DNA of 64,000 nt from an uncultured Muribaculaceae bacterium (GTDB lineage: Bacteria; Bacteroidota; Bacteroidia; Bacteroidales; Muribaculaceae): positions 1 to 64,000 of the forward strand of contig CAJUPZ010000006.1 in the NCBI GenBank assembly GCA_910588065.1, given 5' to 3'. The notes under the pieces were generated by a model. That model had not been told where the DNA came from and searched no databases. It saw only the letters and a program-made list of their open reading frames with translations. Each line of letters opens with the position of its first letter. The stretch's first letter is position 1. The position numbers and the translations under genes were made by a program. This document shows, in pieces, positions 27,894 to 36,420 of this stretch.

Positions 27894-28742
27894 ATGAAAC
27901 AACGCCTTATTGTAGACAGCGGAAGCACCAAATGCCGGTGGATATCCATCACAGCCGGCGGAGTTGAATCGTCGGACACCCCCGGATTCAACCCTGCCCT
28001 GCTGAGCGACAGCGACATTGCCGCCACATTCCTGGCCGGGGCGCCGACCCGCTGCCGGGCCACCGGGTATGACCAAGTGTGGATCTACGCTGCGGGCTGT
28101 CGCTCGGCAAGAGAGGAATCGGCCCTGACAGCCGCCGCTTTGGCATTGTGGCCCGGAGCCGAAGTGCATTCCGCCTCCGATATGCTTGGTGCGGCCCGTG
28201 CAGTGTGCGGCCACGAGCCCGGCATAGCCTGCATCCTCGGCACCGGTTCAAACTGCGCGCTGTACACCCCCTCCCGGGGCATTGTGGCCTCCACTCCCCC
28301 GCTTGGCTATGTGCTCGGCGATGAGGGAAGCGGGGCCGACATAGGCAAAGCCATTGTCAACAGAGTGCTCAAACGGCTTTGGAGCAAGGAGCTGTGCGAC
28401 CGCTTTCTGAGCGACACCGCTCTCAGCCAGGACTCTATTATAGAAAAGGTGTATCGCAGTCCGGAGCCCAACCGCTTTCTGGCTTCGCTTACACGCTGGG
28501 CAGCAGCCAATATATCCTCGCCCGAAGTTGATGCCCTTGTGACAGAGCGCTTCCGGGCATTCATACGCCACAACATCCGCCCCCTTTCCCCCGCGCCGGA
28601 GCTCCGCGCCGGATTCGTGGGAACGGTAGCCGCCGTTTTCGAGCGTCAGCTGCGTGAGGCTGCCGCCGGCGAGTCGCTGGCAATCAGCTGCGTGGAGGCA
28701 TCTCCCGAGCCGCTCCTCATCAGATTCCATTCTTCATTGTAA
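27894..28742 (+). CDS. BadF/BadG-type ATPase, probable N-acetylglucosamine kinase
   Basis: The 282-aa member of the ASKHA fold shows the phosphate-1 loop LIVDSGSTKCRW (residues 4-15), phosphate-2 ILGTGSNCALY and the GDEGSGADIGK motif typical of BadF/N-acetylglucosamine kinase-like proteins. It probably phosphorylates an amino sugar in the cytoplasm, for example during cell-wall recycling. It is 21 bp upstream of serB and may share a transcript with it. Confidence 0.82.
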   Translation: MKQRLIVDSGSTKCRWISITAGGVESSDTPGFNPALLSDSDIAATFLAGAPTRCRATGYDQVWIYAAGCRSAREESALTAAALALWPGAEVHSASDMLGAARAVCGHEPGIACILGTGSNCALYTPSRGIVASTPPLGYVLGDEGSGADIGKAIVNRVLKRLWSKELCDRFLSDTALSQDSIIEKVYRSPEPNRFLASLTRWAAANISSPEVDALVTERFRAFIRHNIRPLSPAPELRAGFVGTVAAVFERQLREAAAGESLAISCVEASPEPLLIRFHSSL

Positions 28743-28763
28743 TAACCGAAAAAACAGCATACC

Positions 28764-29999
28764 ATGAACGAAACAGAAAGCAAATTCGAACTGATACTCC
28801 TGAACATAACCGGCAATGACCGCCCCGGCGTCACCGCCGCTCTTTCAGAAATCCTTGCCCGCTACAACGCCACAATCCTCGACATCGGACAGGCGGACAT
28901 TCACCACACCCTTGCCCTCGGCATCCTTATAAAGACCGAAAGCTCCGTGAGCGGCGACCTGATGAAGGATCTGCTCTTCAAATCTTACGGACTCGGGGTG
29001 AATATACGCTTCAGCCCGGTAGAGGAGGATGAATACAGCAACTGGGTTGGCCTGCAAGGCAAGGACCGCTGGATTATCACCATCCTCGGCAGACGTCTGC
29101 CCGCCAAGGCCATAGCCGAGGTGAGCAAGGAGGTTGCCGAGCAGGGGCTGAATATCGACGGCATCAAGCGCCTTACCGGCCGCATGCCCCTTCACGGCGA
29201 TGACCCGCTGAGCAAATCGTGCGTGCAGGTGAGTGTCCGCGGATTTCTCAAGGATCAGACAGCCATGCAGAAACGCTTCATGCAGATAGCCACCGACCAG
29301 CAGGTGGATATCTCCCTGCAGGAGGACTCCATGTATCGCCGCAGCCGGCGTCTGGTGTGCTTCGACATGGATTCAACCCTTATCGGCACAGAGGTTATCG
29401 ATGAGCTTGCCGACCGCGCCGGAGTTGGCGAGGAGGTGCGCGCCATAACCGAAAGCGCCATGCGCGGCGAGATAGATTTCCGCGAAAGCTTTACCCGGCG
29501 CCTTGCTCTGCTGAAAGGGCTTGACGAGAGCGTGCTGAAAGATATTGCCGAGAATCTGCCTATTACCGAGGGGGTTGACCGCATGATGGCCGCGCTGAAG
29601 CGCACCGGCTATAAAACCGCCATACTTTCGGGAGGCTTCACCTATTTCGGCAATTACCTCAAGCAGAGGTTCGGGTTTGACTATGTGTATGCCAACGAGC
29701 TTGAGATTGTTGACGGCAAGCTCACCGGCCGCTATGTGGGCGATATTGTTGACGGCCGTCGCAAAGCCGAGCTGCTCAGACTGCTGGCGCAGGTGGAGAA
29801 TGTGAATATTCAGCAGACCATAGCTGTTGGCGACGGAGCCAACGACCTGCCGATGCTCGCCACCGCCGGCCTTGGCATTGCATTCCATGCCAAGCCGAAG
29901 GTTAAGGCTACGGCTGATCAGGCACTGTCTACAATCGGCCTCGACGGCATTCTCTACTTCATCGGCTTCAAGGACACACAGATAGCCCCGAATAACTAA
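28764..29999 (+). CDS. serB: Phosphoserine phosphatase with two N-terminal ACT domains
   Basis: Last step of serine synthesis: hydrolysis of phosphoserine. The 411-aa product has two ACT-like regulatory domains (about 8-85 and 103-185, with TGNDRPGVTAALSEI) and a HAD phosphatase domain with the nucleophile motif CFDMDSTL (Asp201 and Asp203) and the late acidic motif GDGANDLPML. The long double-ACT form is common in Bacteroidota and actinobacteria and suggests allosteric control by serine. Confidence 0.93.
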   Translation: MNETESKFELILLNITGNDRPGVTAALSEILARYNATILDIGQADIHHTLALGILIKTESSVSGDLMKDLLFKSYGLGVNIRFSPVEEDEYSNWVGLQGKDRWIITILGRRLPAKAIAEVSKEVAEQGLNIDGIKRLTGRMPLHGDDPLSKSCVQVSVRGFLKDQTAMQKRFMQIATDQQVDISLQEDSMYRRSRRLVCFDMDSTLIGTEVIDELADRAGVGEEVRAITESAMRGEIDFRESFTRRLALLKGLDESVLKDIAENLPITEGVDRMMAALKRTGYKTAILSGGFTYFGNYLKQRFGFDYVYANELEIVDGKLTGRYVGDIVDGRRKAELLRLLAQVENVNIQQTIAVGDGANDLPMLATAGLGIAFHAKPKVKATADQALSTIGLDGILYFIGFKDTQIAPNN

Positions 30000-30032
30000 G
30001 GCTCGGCTTCATAAACCAAGGATAAAATAACG

Positions 30033-30074
30033 GCTCGTCCGGAGGAGGAATATAAATCTCTCCTCCGGACGAGC
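30033..30074. terminator. Bidirectional hairpin after serB
   Basis: Perfect 15-bp arms GCTCGTCCGGAGGAG and CTCCTCCGGACGAGC surround a 12-nt loop. The flanks are AT-rich on both sides, without a clean T-tract after the hairpin on the plus strand. Confidence 0.6.
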
Positions 30075-30093
30075 TGCATAAAAAAAAAGAAAA

Positions 30094-30127
30094 CGGGTCT
30101 TGCAGAACCGGAATGTTCTGAAGCCCG
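30094..30127 (-). terminator. Rho-independent terminator for the gene at 30138
   Basis: On the minus strand the arms CGGGCTTCAGAAC and GTTCTGCAAGACCCG pair with a small bulge, followed directly by TTTTCTTTTTTTTT. Confidence 0.8.
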
Positions 30128-30137
30128 CTCGCTTCAA

Positions 30138-30629
30138 TCAGTTTCTTAACACTTGAGTCAAGGTTACAGAAGTGGGATTCGTAGCGATAATGCGCCCCTC
30201 GGGGTCAATTAAAAATGACTTGAATCCATTGTTCAGATGGTATGCCTCGGAAATTTTATCGGCTTCATCTGCGTTCACATGATATTGCGCACCCGCTTTA
30301 AGATTGTCTCGGCGGAGAATCTGTTTGTAAAGATTCTCGCTCCGGTCCATATTGACCGACACAAGACAAAATTGTTCTTCATCAGCATTCATGGCGAAAG
30401 CGTCAAGCTCTCCGGCTTCAACTCTGGAAGCAGCATCGTTCGATGCCCAGAATGCCAGGACTACATAGCGTCCCTTCAGGTCGGCAAGCGATAATGTGGT
30501 ATCGCTGTTTGAAAGCGTCAGGGCAGGAGCCTTATAGCCATCAGCGGCCTCATAGACTCTGCCGGAATAAGCCGACACTGTGATGAGAAGAACAGCGAAG
30601 AGCGCAACGATTGTCATTGCTTTCTTCAT
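30138..30629 (-). CDS. Thioredoxin-fold (TlpA/AhpC-like) exported protein without catalytic cysteines
   Basis: The 163-aa product has a signal peptide or N-terminal anchor (residues 1-20) and a thioredoxin-like fold: LSLADLKGRYVVLAFWAS, then a C-terminal FLIDPEGRIIATNPT. In TlpA/ResA relatives WAS is followed by WCxxC; here the sequence is WASNDAAS, so the two cysteine positions are Asp65 and Ser68. It cannot act as a dithiol oxidoreductase and more likely binds a partner or substrate in the periplasm. It has a long leader of about 150 nt and its own terminator. Confidence 0.78.
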   Translation of the reverse strand: MKKAMTIVALFAVLLITVSAYSGRVYEAADGYKAPALTLSNSDTTLSLADLKGRYVVLAFWASNDAASRVEAGELDAFAMNADEEQFCLVSVNMDRSENLYKQILRRDNLKAGAQYHVNADEADKISEAYHLNNGFKSFLIDPEGRIIATNPTSVTLTQVLRN

Positions 30630-30780
30630 TCTGTTGGTTTAATGTTAGACATAAGGATGCAGCATGGTAAGGAGAATGCAAAATGTGTGTTATTGAATGT
30701 CTGGGAACCGCTGCTGCAGCCCCGCCGATTTTCGGCGAATGGGGGGATGACTCTTCATCTCCACCGTTATTAAAACGCTG

Positions 30781-30788
30781 CAAAGGTA
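30781..30788 (-). promoter_or_regulatory. Bacteroidota -7 element for the gene at 30138
   Basis: The minus-strand octamer is TACCTTTG. The leader of about 150 nt includes a small hairpin CGCCG-ATTTT-CGGCG at 30723-30737. Confidence 0.5.
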
Positions 30789-31028
30789 GTAAAGTTTAGC
30801 TCCACCGGAAAATCAACTCTGTATAATTCACCGAATTACTATTCAAACACACTGCAAACCTCGCTCCCCACGCCAACTCCACGCGGCTGTTAATATTTAC
30901 TAACAGCGGGGCACATTCGAGCCCACACCCCCTCATTTCGTCCTTCCGCAGGCCGCCGGTGATTGGCCAAATGGTACAATAATATACTCAAATTGCGCCA
31001 TATCAGCCGCCAAACCGCTTTTATTTTG

Positions 31029-31036
31029 TACTTTTG
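31029..31036 (+). promoter_or_regulatory. Bacteroidota -7 element for the amidase gene
   Basis: TACTTTTG fits TAnnTTTG; the ATG follows at 31055, so the leader is about 10 nt. This also rejects the in-frame TTG at 31034 as start. Confidence 0.55.
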
Positions 31037-31054
31037 CACCAAAATTCAATCAGA

Positions 31055-32215
31055 ATGAAGTTACATTCCCTTCTTCTAAAGCTGATTTGCCTTGTCATAG
31101 CGCTTTGCTGCGGATTGGCAGACGCAGCGGCGTTCACTCTGGTCATTGACCCCGGCCACGGGCGCAAGGACCATGGTGCTATCGGCCGCATCACCAACGA
31201 AAAGAGCATAAACCTTGCTGTTGCGCTGAAGCTCGGCAAGCTTATCCGGAAGAATATGCCCGATGTCAAGATTGTGTATACCCGCGACAACGACACATTT
31301 GTGCCACTTCAGGGACGAGCCGACATTGCCAACAAGGCCAAGGGCGACCTCTTCATTTCAATCCACGCCAACTCCATTGACAAACGCGCCAAAAACTACC
31401 GCACTATCTGCGGGGCATCCGTCTACACCCTCGGCTTCAAACGCAGCGAGGAAAACCTCTCTGTCGCCATGCGCGAGAATGCGGTGATGAAGCTCGAAAG
31501 CGACTACTCCACCACCTACGAGGGCTTCGACCCAAACTCCACCGAGTCGTACATCATCTTCGAGATGAGCCAGAACAAACACATGGAGCAGAGCATCGAG
31601 GCGGCAAACGAAATTCAGAAAGAGCTTGTTGCCACTGCCGGGCGCAAGGACCGCGGGGTAAGACAGGCCAACTTCTGGGTGCTGTTCAAAACCAGCATGC
31701 CGGCGATACTTGTGGAGCTCGACTTCATATGCAACCCCGAGATGGAACGCTTCATGAACTCAAAATCGGGTCAGGACAAACTCGCCACCGCCATATACAA
31801 CGGCTTTGCCCGCTATAAGGCTGCTGAGGACAAAAGAGTGGGAAGGGTGTCTGCCCCGGCCAAGATTCTCGAAGCGCCACAAGATAAAGAGGAGAATGAG
31901 GAGAAAGGGGATGACAAACCGGCAACCGGCAATGAGCCCCGGAGCGGAAGCCATCAGACCGATACCGAACAATCTGCCGGCTCACCTATTATATATAAGG
32001 TGCAGTTCATGATTTCGCAGACTGTCCTAAAGGCCGGAGCCAAACAATTCAAAGGGATAACCGACACCGGCTACTACAAGGATAAAGGTATGGTGAAGTA
32101 TACCACCGGCTCTTTCACCACCGAGCGCGAGGCTGAAAAAAGACTGGCCGAGGTGCGCAAGAAATTTCCCGACGCATTTATCATCGCCACCCGTGGAGGC
32201 AAACGCATAAAATAA
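31055..32215 (+). CDS. N-acetylmuramoyl-L-alanine amidase with SPOR-like C-terminus
   Basis: Cleaves peptide stems from peptidoglycan glycan strands during daughter-cell separation. The 386-aa product has a signal peptide (SLLLKLICLVIALCCGLADAAA), an Amidase_3 zinc domain starting VIDPGHGRKDHGAIG (His and following Glu ligands, SIHANSID, VELDFICNPE), an acidic low-complexity linker (about 265-310), and a C-terminal segment (YKVQFMISQT to VRKKFPDAFII) resembling SPOR domains that bind denuded glycan at the septum. The MlaD-like gene follows after 28 bp. Confidence 0.9.
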   Translation: MKLHSLLLKLICLVIALCCGLADAAAFTLVIDPGHGRKDHGAIGRITNEKSINLAVALKLGKLIRKNMPDVKIVYTRDNDTFVPLQGRADIANKAKGDLFISIHANSIDKRAKNYRTICGASVYTLGFKRSEENLSVAMRENAVMKLESDYSTTYEGFDPNSTESYIIFEMSQNKHMEQSIEAANEIQKELVATAGRKDRGVRQANFWVLFKTSMPAILVELDFICNPEMERFMNSKSGQDKLATAIYNGFARYKAAEDKRVGRVSAPAKILEAPQDKEENEEKGDDKPATGNEPRSGSHQTDTEQSAGSPIIYKVQFMISQTVLKAGAKQFKGITDTGYYKDKGMVKYTTGSFTTEREAEKRLAEVRKKFPDAFIIATRGGKRIK

Positions 32216-32243
32216 TTCAAGACAATACAATCTCATCCAAGAC

Positions 32244-33164
32244 ATGAAAAAGAAATATTCCAAAGAGCTGCTCATAGGACTGACAGTGCTCATAACTCTG
32301 CTGATAATCTTCTTCGGCATCGACTACCTCAAGGGGGTGAACGTGTTCAAGGCTGCCAACTACTACTACGCCTCATACACCGATGTCGCCGGGCTGGCCC
32401 AGTCAGCCCCCGTGACTGTAAACGGCTACAAGGTTGGGCTTGTGCGCGAAATAGAATATGAATACGACAACCCCGGCCACATAAAGGTAGAGCTGAGCCT
32501 CGACCGCAAGCTCAAAGTGCCGCAGGGCTCGGAGGCTGTGCTTGTAACCGATATGCTCGGCACATCCTCCATAGAGCTGCGCCTCGCTGACAAGCCCGAC
32601 TTCCATACCGTGGGCGACAAGCTGATTGGTGTCAACTCCAAGGGTCTGATGGACAATGTGAGCAATGAACTGCTGCCGGCAGTAGGCAACATGGTGCCGA
32701 AGATTGACTCGCTGCTCACCGCTGTGACAGCGCTGGTGTCTGACCCGGCTCTGACAAACTCGGTGAAACGACTTGACAATGTGATGGCAAATCTCGAGAC
32801 TAGCACCCGCCAGCTCACCACTGTGATGGCAAGCACACCCTCCATAGCCGCCGATGCCAAGGTGACTATGGGCAACGTCACCGAGATTTCAAAAAACCTC
32901 ACAGCAATATCATCTGACCTTGCCGCAGCAACCGCAGAGCTGAAGAAAATGCCGCTCGACTCCACCCTCGCCAATGTCCATCAGATAACATCCTCGCTCG
33001 AACAGCTCACAAGCAAGCTCAACAGCAAGGAATCCTCTGCCGGCTTACTCCTCACCGACCCGCAGCTCTACAACAACCTTGTAAAGGCAACTGCTTCTGT
33101 CGACTCACTGCTCGTAGACATCAAACGCAACCCCAAACGCTACATCAGCATCAAGCTCCTCTGA
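32244..33164 (+). CDS. MCE/MlaD-family lipid transport protein
   Basis: The 306-aa inner-membrane-anchored periplasmic protein has one N-terminal helix (LLIGLTVLITLLIIFFGIDYL) followed by a single MCE domain (about 38-115, with YTDVAGLAQSAPVTVNGYKVG and VLVTDMLGTSSIEL) and a long helical tail (about 140-290) that likely forms the oligomeric barrel or needle. It is the substrate-binding part of an Mla-type phospholipid transporter. No MlaE permease or MlaF ATPase gene is adjacent; those must lie elsewhere. It is probably co-transcribed with the amidase. Confidence 0.9.
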   Translation: MKKKYSKELLIGLTVLITLLIIFFGIDYLKGVNVFKAANYYYASYTDVAGLAQSAPVTVNGYKVGLVREIEYEYDNPGHIKVELSLDRKLKVPQGSEAVLVTDMLGTSSIELRLADKPDFHTVGDKLIGVNSKGLMDNVSNELLPAVGNMVPKIDSLLTAVTALVSDPALTNSVKRLDNVMANLETSTRQLTTVMASTPSIAADAKVTMGNVTEISKNLTAISSDLAAATAELKKMPLDSTLANVHQITSSLEQLTSKLNSKESSAGLLLTDPQLYNNLVKATASVDSLLVDIKRNPKRYISIKLL

Positions 33165-33502
33165 CGCACACCGCTTATTTGAAACGATTACAAATAAGAT
33201 TTTTTTTACAGCTCCGCCCACACTCCGCGAAATGTGGGCGGAGCCTATGTTTTAACACTCCGGCTCGCTTTTAACAATCCGGTTACGGCAAAACACAGCC
33301 GCTTATACTCTGCTGATTTAAAGCGCATTACGTACCTTGCTATCAAAAATGTTAATAACTTTTCCTGCGCCATCACCTAAACCGCTGAACTACAAGCCCC
33401 TTACAATGTTGTTCAAATTTCCAAACAAAAAAGCATTTTAATATCCCAAAAATAAAGCGGAATTTTGCATTCGAAAGTACAGCATTCTAACAGTAAAACT
33501 TT
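33165..33502. other. 338-bp gene-free region before dnaA
   Basis: Holds the terminator above and then about 250 bp of AT-rich DNA leading to dnaA. AATTTTG at 33461-33467, preceded by GG instead of TA, is the nearest thing to a -7 element. No cluster of TTATCCACA-type DnaA boxes was found, so there is no sign of oriC here. Confidence 0.5.
33211..33244 (+). terminator. Rho-independent terminator after the MlaD-like gene
   Basis: A perfect 12-bp stem, GCTCCGCCCACA pairing with TGTGGGCGGAGC around a 10-nt loop, is followed by CTATGTTTT. Confidence 0.75.
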
Positions 33503-34891
33503 ATGGAGCAAAACCACACCATACTGTGGGAGAAATGTCTCGCCATGTTCCGGGACTACCTCTCACCGGAGCAGTTTGACCACTGGTTCAAGCCGGTGAC
33601 AGCAATCAGCTACAAGGACAATGTCCTCAACCTCAACGTGCCCTCCCCGTTCTTCGTGGAGATGCTCGAGGAGCGCTATTTCGACCTGCTCTCAAAAACT
33701 CTCCACAAGGTGTATGGACCGGAAGTGAAGCTGTTCTACAACTTCAACCAGGTGAGCAACGAGCCCTCAACCTCGGTGTCCATCGAAAGTTCCAACCCCA
33801 GCTCTGCCGTGGCTCCGCGTCCGGGAGCATCCTCCAATCCGTTCAACAGGCCTCAGGAGGATGCCGACATTGACGCGCAGCTCAATCCACGCTATACTTT
33901 CGAAAACTACTGCAACAGTGTGAGCAACCGCGTTGCCCGCTCCATAGGCGAAGCAATTGCCTCAGACCCCAAGTGCAAGACATTCAACCCCCTGTTTGTG
34001 TTCGGCTCTCCCGGTGTGGGTAAAACCCACCTCATTCAGGCAATCGGCATCCGCATAAAGGAGCGCAATCCCCGCTCAAGAGTGCTCTACGTCACTGCGC
34101 GCCTCTTCGAGAGCCAGTACACCACCGCCCTCAAAAACAACCGTATAAACGATTTCATCAACTTCTATCAGAGCATAGATGTGCTGATTCTTGATGACAT
34201 ACAGGACCTTATCGGCAAAGAGAGCACACAGCGCACCTTCTTCCACATTTTCAACCACCTGCAGCTAAATCAGAAACAGATTATACTTTCGAGCGACACC
34301 CGCCCATCGCAGATGGAAGGTATGGAGCAGCGTATGCTCGACCGCTTCAAATGGGGCATGACAGCCGAGCTCGAAAAGCCCGACTACGAGCTGCGCCGCA
34401 GTGTCCTCACCCAGAAAGCCAAGCAGGAAGGCTTTGACATACCCGAAGAGGTTATCGACTACATTGCTTCAAATGTCACCGAAAGCATCCGCGAGCTCGA
34501 AGGCATAATGGTGTCCCTCGGAGTCCATGCCACAGTTCTCGGAGTAGGCATAACCATCGATCTTGCCCGCAGAGTGCTGGCAAACGCCGTGAAAATCAAT
34601 CTGCGCCAGATCAATTTCGAGATTATTACCCAGGAGGTCAGCGCATACTATAAGATTGAGCCGGATCAGCTCTTCACCAAATCGCGCAAACGCGAAATCA
34701 GCGATGCACGCCAGATGGTGATGTATCTCGCCAAGAAACACACCAAGATGCCCCTCAAAGCTATCGGCACACGCCTTGACCGCACCCATGCCACAGTGCT
34801 ATACGCCTGCCGGAACATCGAGGAGAGGCTCCCACTGGAAAAGAAACTCCAGGAGGATGTCGATTCTATCGAAAGCTCGCTGCTCTCCTAA
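33503..34891 (+). CDS. dnaA: Chromosomal replication initiator protein DnaA
   Basis: AAA+ ATPase that melts the origin. The 462-aa product has the DnaA N-terminal domain (about 1-75, WEKCLAMFRDYLSPEQFDHWF), a variable Ser/Pro linker (about 90-125), the ATPase core with Walker A GSPGVGKTH and Walker B VLILDDIQDL, and domain IV with the DNA-binding signature LDRTHATVLYACRNI. Length and order are typical of Bacteroidota. It is flanked by MlaD and BspA-like genes rather than by dnaN or rpmH. Confidence 0.97.
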   Translation: MEQNHTILWEKCLAMFRDYLSPEQFDHWFKPVTAISYKDNVLNLNVPSPFFVEMLEERYFDLLSKTLHKVYGPEVKLFYNFNQVSNEPSTSVSIESSNPSSAVAPRPGASSNPFNRPQEDADIDAQLNPRYTFENYCNSVSNRVARSIGEAIASDPKCKTFNPLFVFGSPGVGKTHLIQAIGIRIKERNPRSRVLYVTARLFESQYTTALKNNRINDFINFYQSIDVLILDDIQDLIGKESTQRTFFHIFNHLQLNQKQIILSSDTRPSQMEGMEQRMLDRFKWGMTAELEKPDYELRRSVLTQKAKQEGFDIPEEVIDYIASNVTESIRELEGIMVSLGVHATVLGVGITIDLARRVLANAVKINLRQINFEIITQEVSAYYKIEPDQLFTKSRKREISDARQMVMYLAKKHTKMPLKAIGTRLDRTHATVLYACRNIEERLPLEKKLQEDVDSIESSLLS

Positions 34892-34984
34892 TCCTCATTA
34901 TGACTCTTATTAATCCGATTTACCTATTTAGTCTAATTAGAGCGTAAATCGATTGGACGACGGCGAGCCAAGGCAAATGGTCTG

Positions 34985-36415
34985 TCAATGCTTTTGTATT
35001 CTACGTATTACTCTACAATGAGGAGGAAACGTATGCTTGCCAATTTTCACCGTAAATGATATGGTTACACTCTGAAGTGATTTACACATATCGAAAGCTC
35101 TATCTCCAATAGTTTTCACAGAATCTGGTATGATAACGTTCTTAATAGAGTCACATCTATAGAAAGCGAACGCACCAATTGAAGTCACAGAGTCCGGTAT
35201 AATAACACTTTGCGAAGAATAGAAATGAGATTGAGTCCCATCTCCAATGTATGAATCAGAGCCAGAATTGTTGATGCCATGCAATAATTTGCAGTTAAAG
35301 AAAGCTCTATCACCAATTGAAGTCACCGAGTCCGGCATGCTTACACTTAGCAGAGATTCACAAGACTCGAAAGCTCTGTTTCCTATGATAGTTACAGATT
35401 CTGGTATATATATATAATGAGATCTATTAAAGCAAGATATCAGTCTTCCATTTTTGTCTGTTAAAAGATTATCTACTATTTTGAATCTAGACTTTTCGGA
35501 TAGATTGATATTCAAAATAGAACAACCCACGAATGGATTAGTACTAATATAAGTAACAGAGCTAGGTATATTAATGGTTTTCAAATACTCACAACACTCA
35601 AATGCTGTGTCACCAATAGCAACCACCGAATCAGGAATGGTTATAATTGCTGAATCGGTAAGGCAAGATATCAGATGTTCATTCGTATCAATAAAAAGAT
35701 TGTTGGCAATCTTGAACTCAGACCCTACTAACAAGTTGACGCTCAAGCTTGCGCAGAACAAAAATGGGTTATTCCCAATAGAAGTCACTGAGGTTGGAAT
35801 ACTAAGATTTTCCATAGATTCACAGCCCTCAAAAGCTCTATCTCCAATGGATATCACCGATTCCGGCAAGATTACGCGCCGTAGGGATTCGCAGAAAGAA
35901 AAAGCTTTGCTACCAATGGATATCACCGAATCCGGGATGTCCACACCCTGTAGTGATTTGCATAAGTAGAAGGCTTCATCACCAATAGTAATAATGGAAT
36001 CCGGTATAGTAACCTCCCGCAATGATTCGCAGAAAGAAAAAGCTCCATTGCCGATGTTCGACACCGAATCAGGTATGGTCACGCTCTGCAGAGAACGGCA
36101 TAAATAGAAAGCGTTGTCTCCAATAACTGTCACAGAGTCCGGTATGGTCACGCTCTGTTTAAAACAACACGAATAGAACGCATTGTTACCAATAACCTTC
36201 ACAGAGGATGGTATAGTAATATGCGTCAGACTACAGTCAAAAAAAGCTGAATCACATATAATTTCTGTATTTGGCCTAATTTGATATTCAAAAAAAACAT
36301 GAGTTATTTCACATGTCAGCAGACGCTTCCCATCCTTGCTATACACGACTCCATATTCGTCTTTTACTCCGTTTAGAATATCTTTTTCAGTACATACAGT
36401 ATCCATAATATCCAA
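34985..36415 (-). CDS. BspA-type leucine-rich repeat (LRR_5) protein
   Basis: The 476-aa product is almost entirely about 13 tandem 23-residue repeats of the form TIPDSVTxIGDxAFxxCxSL, the LRR_5 (BspA/TpLRR) class often involved in surface adhesion or protein binding. Two insertions of the form FKIxxNLxxDxNxxLISC interrupt the array. Unusually, no signal peptide or lipobox is present: the N-terminus reads MDIMDTVCTEKDILNGVKDE. The DNA is visibly more AT-rich than neighbours and uses A/T-ending codons, suggesting horizontal acquisition. It starts 5 bp after the nitroreductase stop, so it may be read through from that gene. Function unknown. Confidence 0.88.
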   Translation of the reverse strand: MDIMDTVCTEKDILNGVKDEYGVVYSKDGKRLLTCEITHVFFEYQIRPNTEIICDSAFFDCSLTHITIPSSVKVIGNNAFYSCCFKQSVTIPDSVTVIGDNAFYLCRSLQSVTIPDSVSNIGNGAFSFCESLREVTIPDSIITIGDEAFYLCKSLQGVDIPDSVISIGSKAFSFCESLRRVILPESVISIGDRAFEGCESMENLSIPTSVTSIGNNPFLFCASLSVNLLVGSEFKIANNLFIDTNEHLISCLTDSAIITIPDSVVAIGDTAFECCEYLKTINIPSSVTYISTNPFVGCSILNINLSEKSRFKIVDNLLTDKNGRLISCFNRSHYIYIPESVTIIGNRAFESCESLLSVSMPDSVTSIGDRAFFNCKLLHGINNSGSDSYIGDGTQSHFYSSQSVIIPDSVTSIGAFAFYRCDSIKNVIIPDSVKTIGDRAFDMCKSLQSVTISFTVKIGKHTFPPHCRVIRRIQKH

Positions 36416-36420
36416 AGTCT

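Larger units (their letters stand above)
30630..31054. other. 425-bp gene-free divergent promoter region
   Basis: Contains the long leader and promoter of the minus-strand thioredoxin-fold gene and, at its right end, the promoter of the amidase gene. A CTGTTA/TAACAG inverted pair lies near 30888-30907. Nothing else was recognised, and no small ORF looks real. Confidence 0.6.

Noticed and set aside
30550..30783. Small minus-strand frame in the thioredoxin-fold leader
   Set aside because: It overlaps the start of the real gene in another frame, with low-complexity composition and no ribosome site.
30908..30930. tRNA T-loop-like TTCGAG sequence
   Set aside because: No acceptor or anticodon stem could be built around it; no tRNA is present.
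33165..33502. Replication origin next to dnaA
   Set aside because: No cluster of DnaA boxes or AT-rich unwinding repeats was found, and dnaN is not adjacent.
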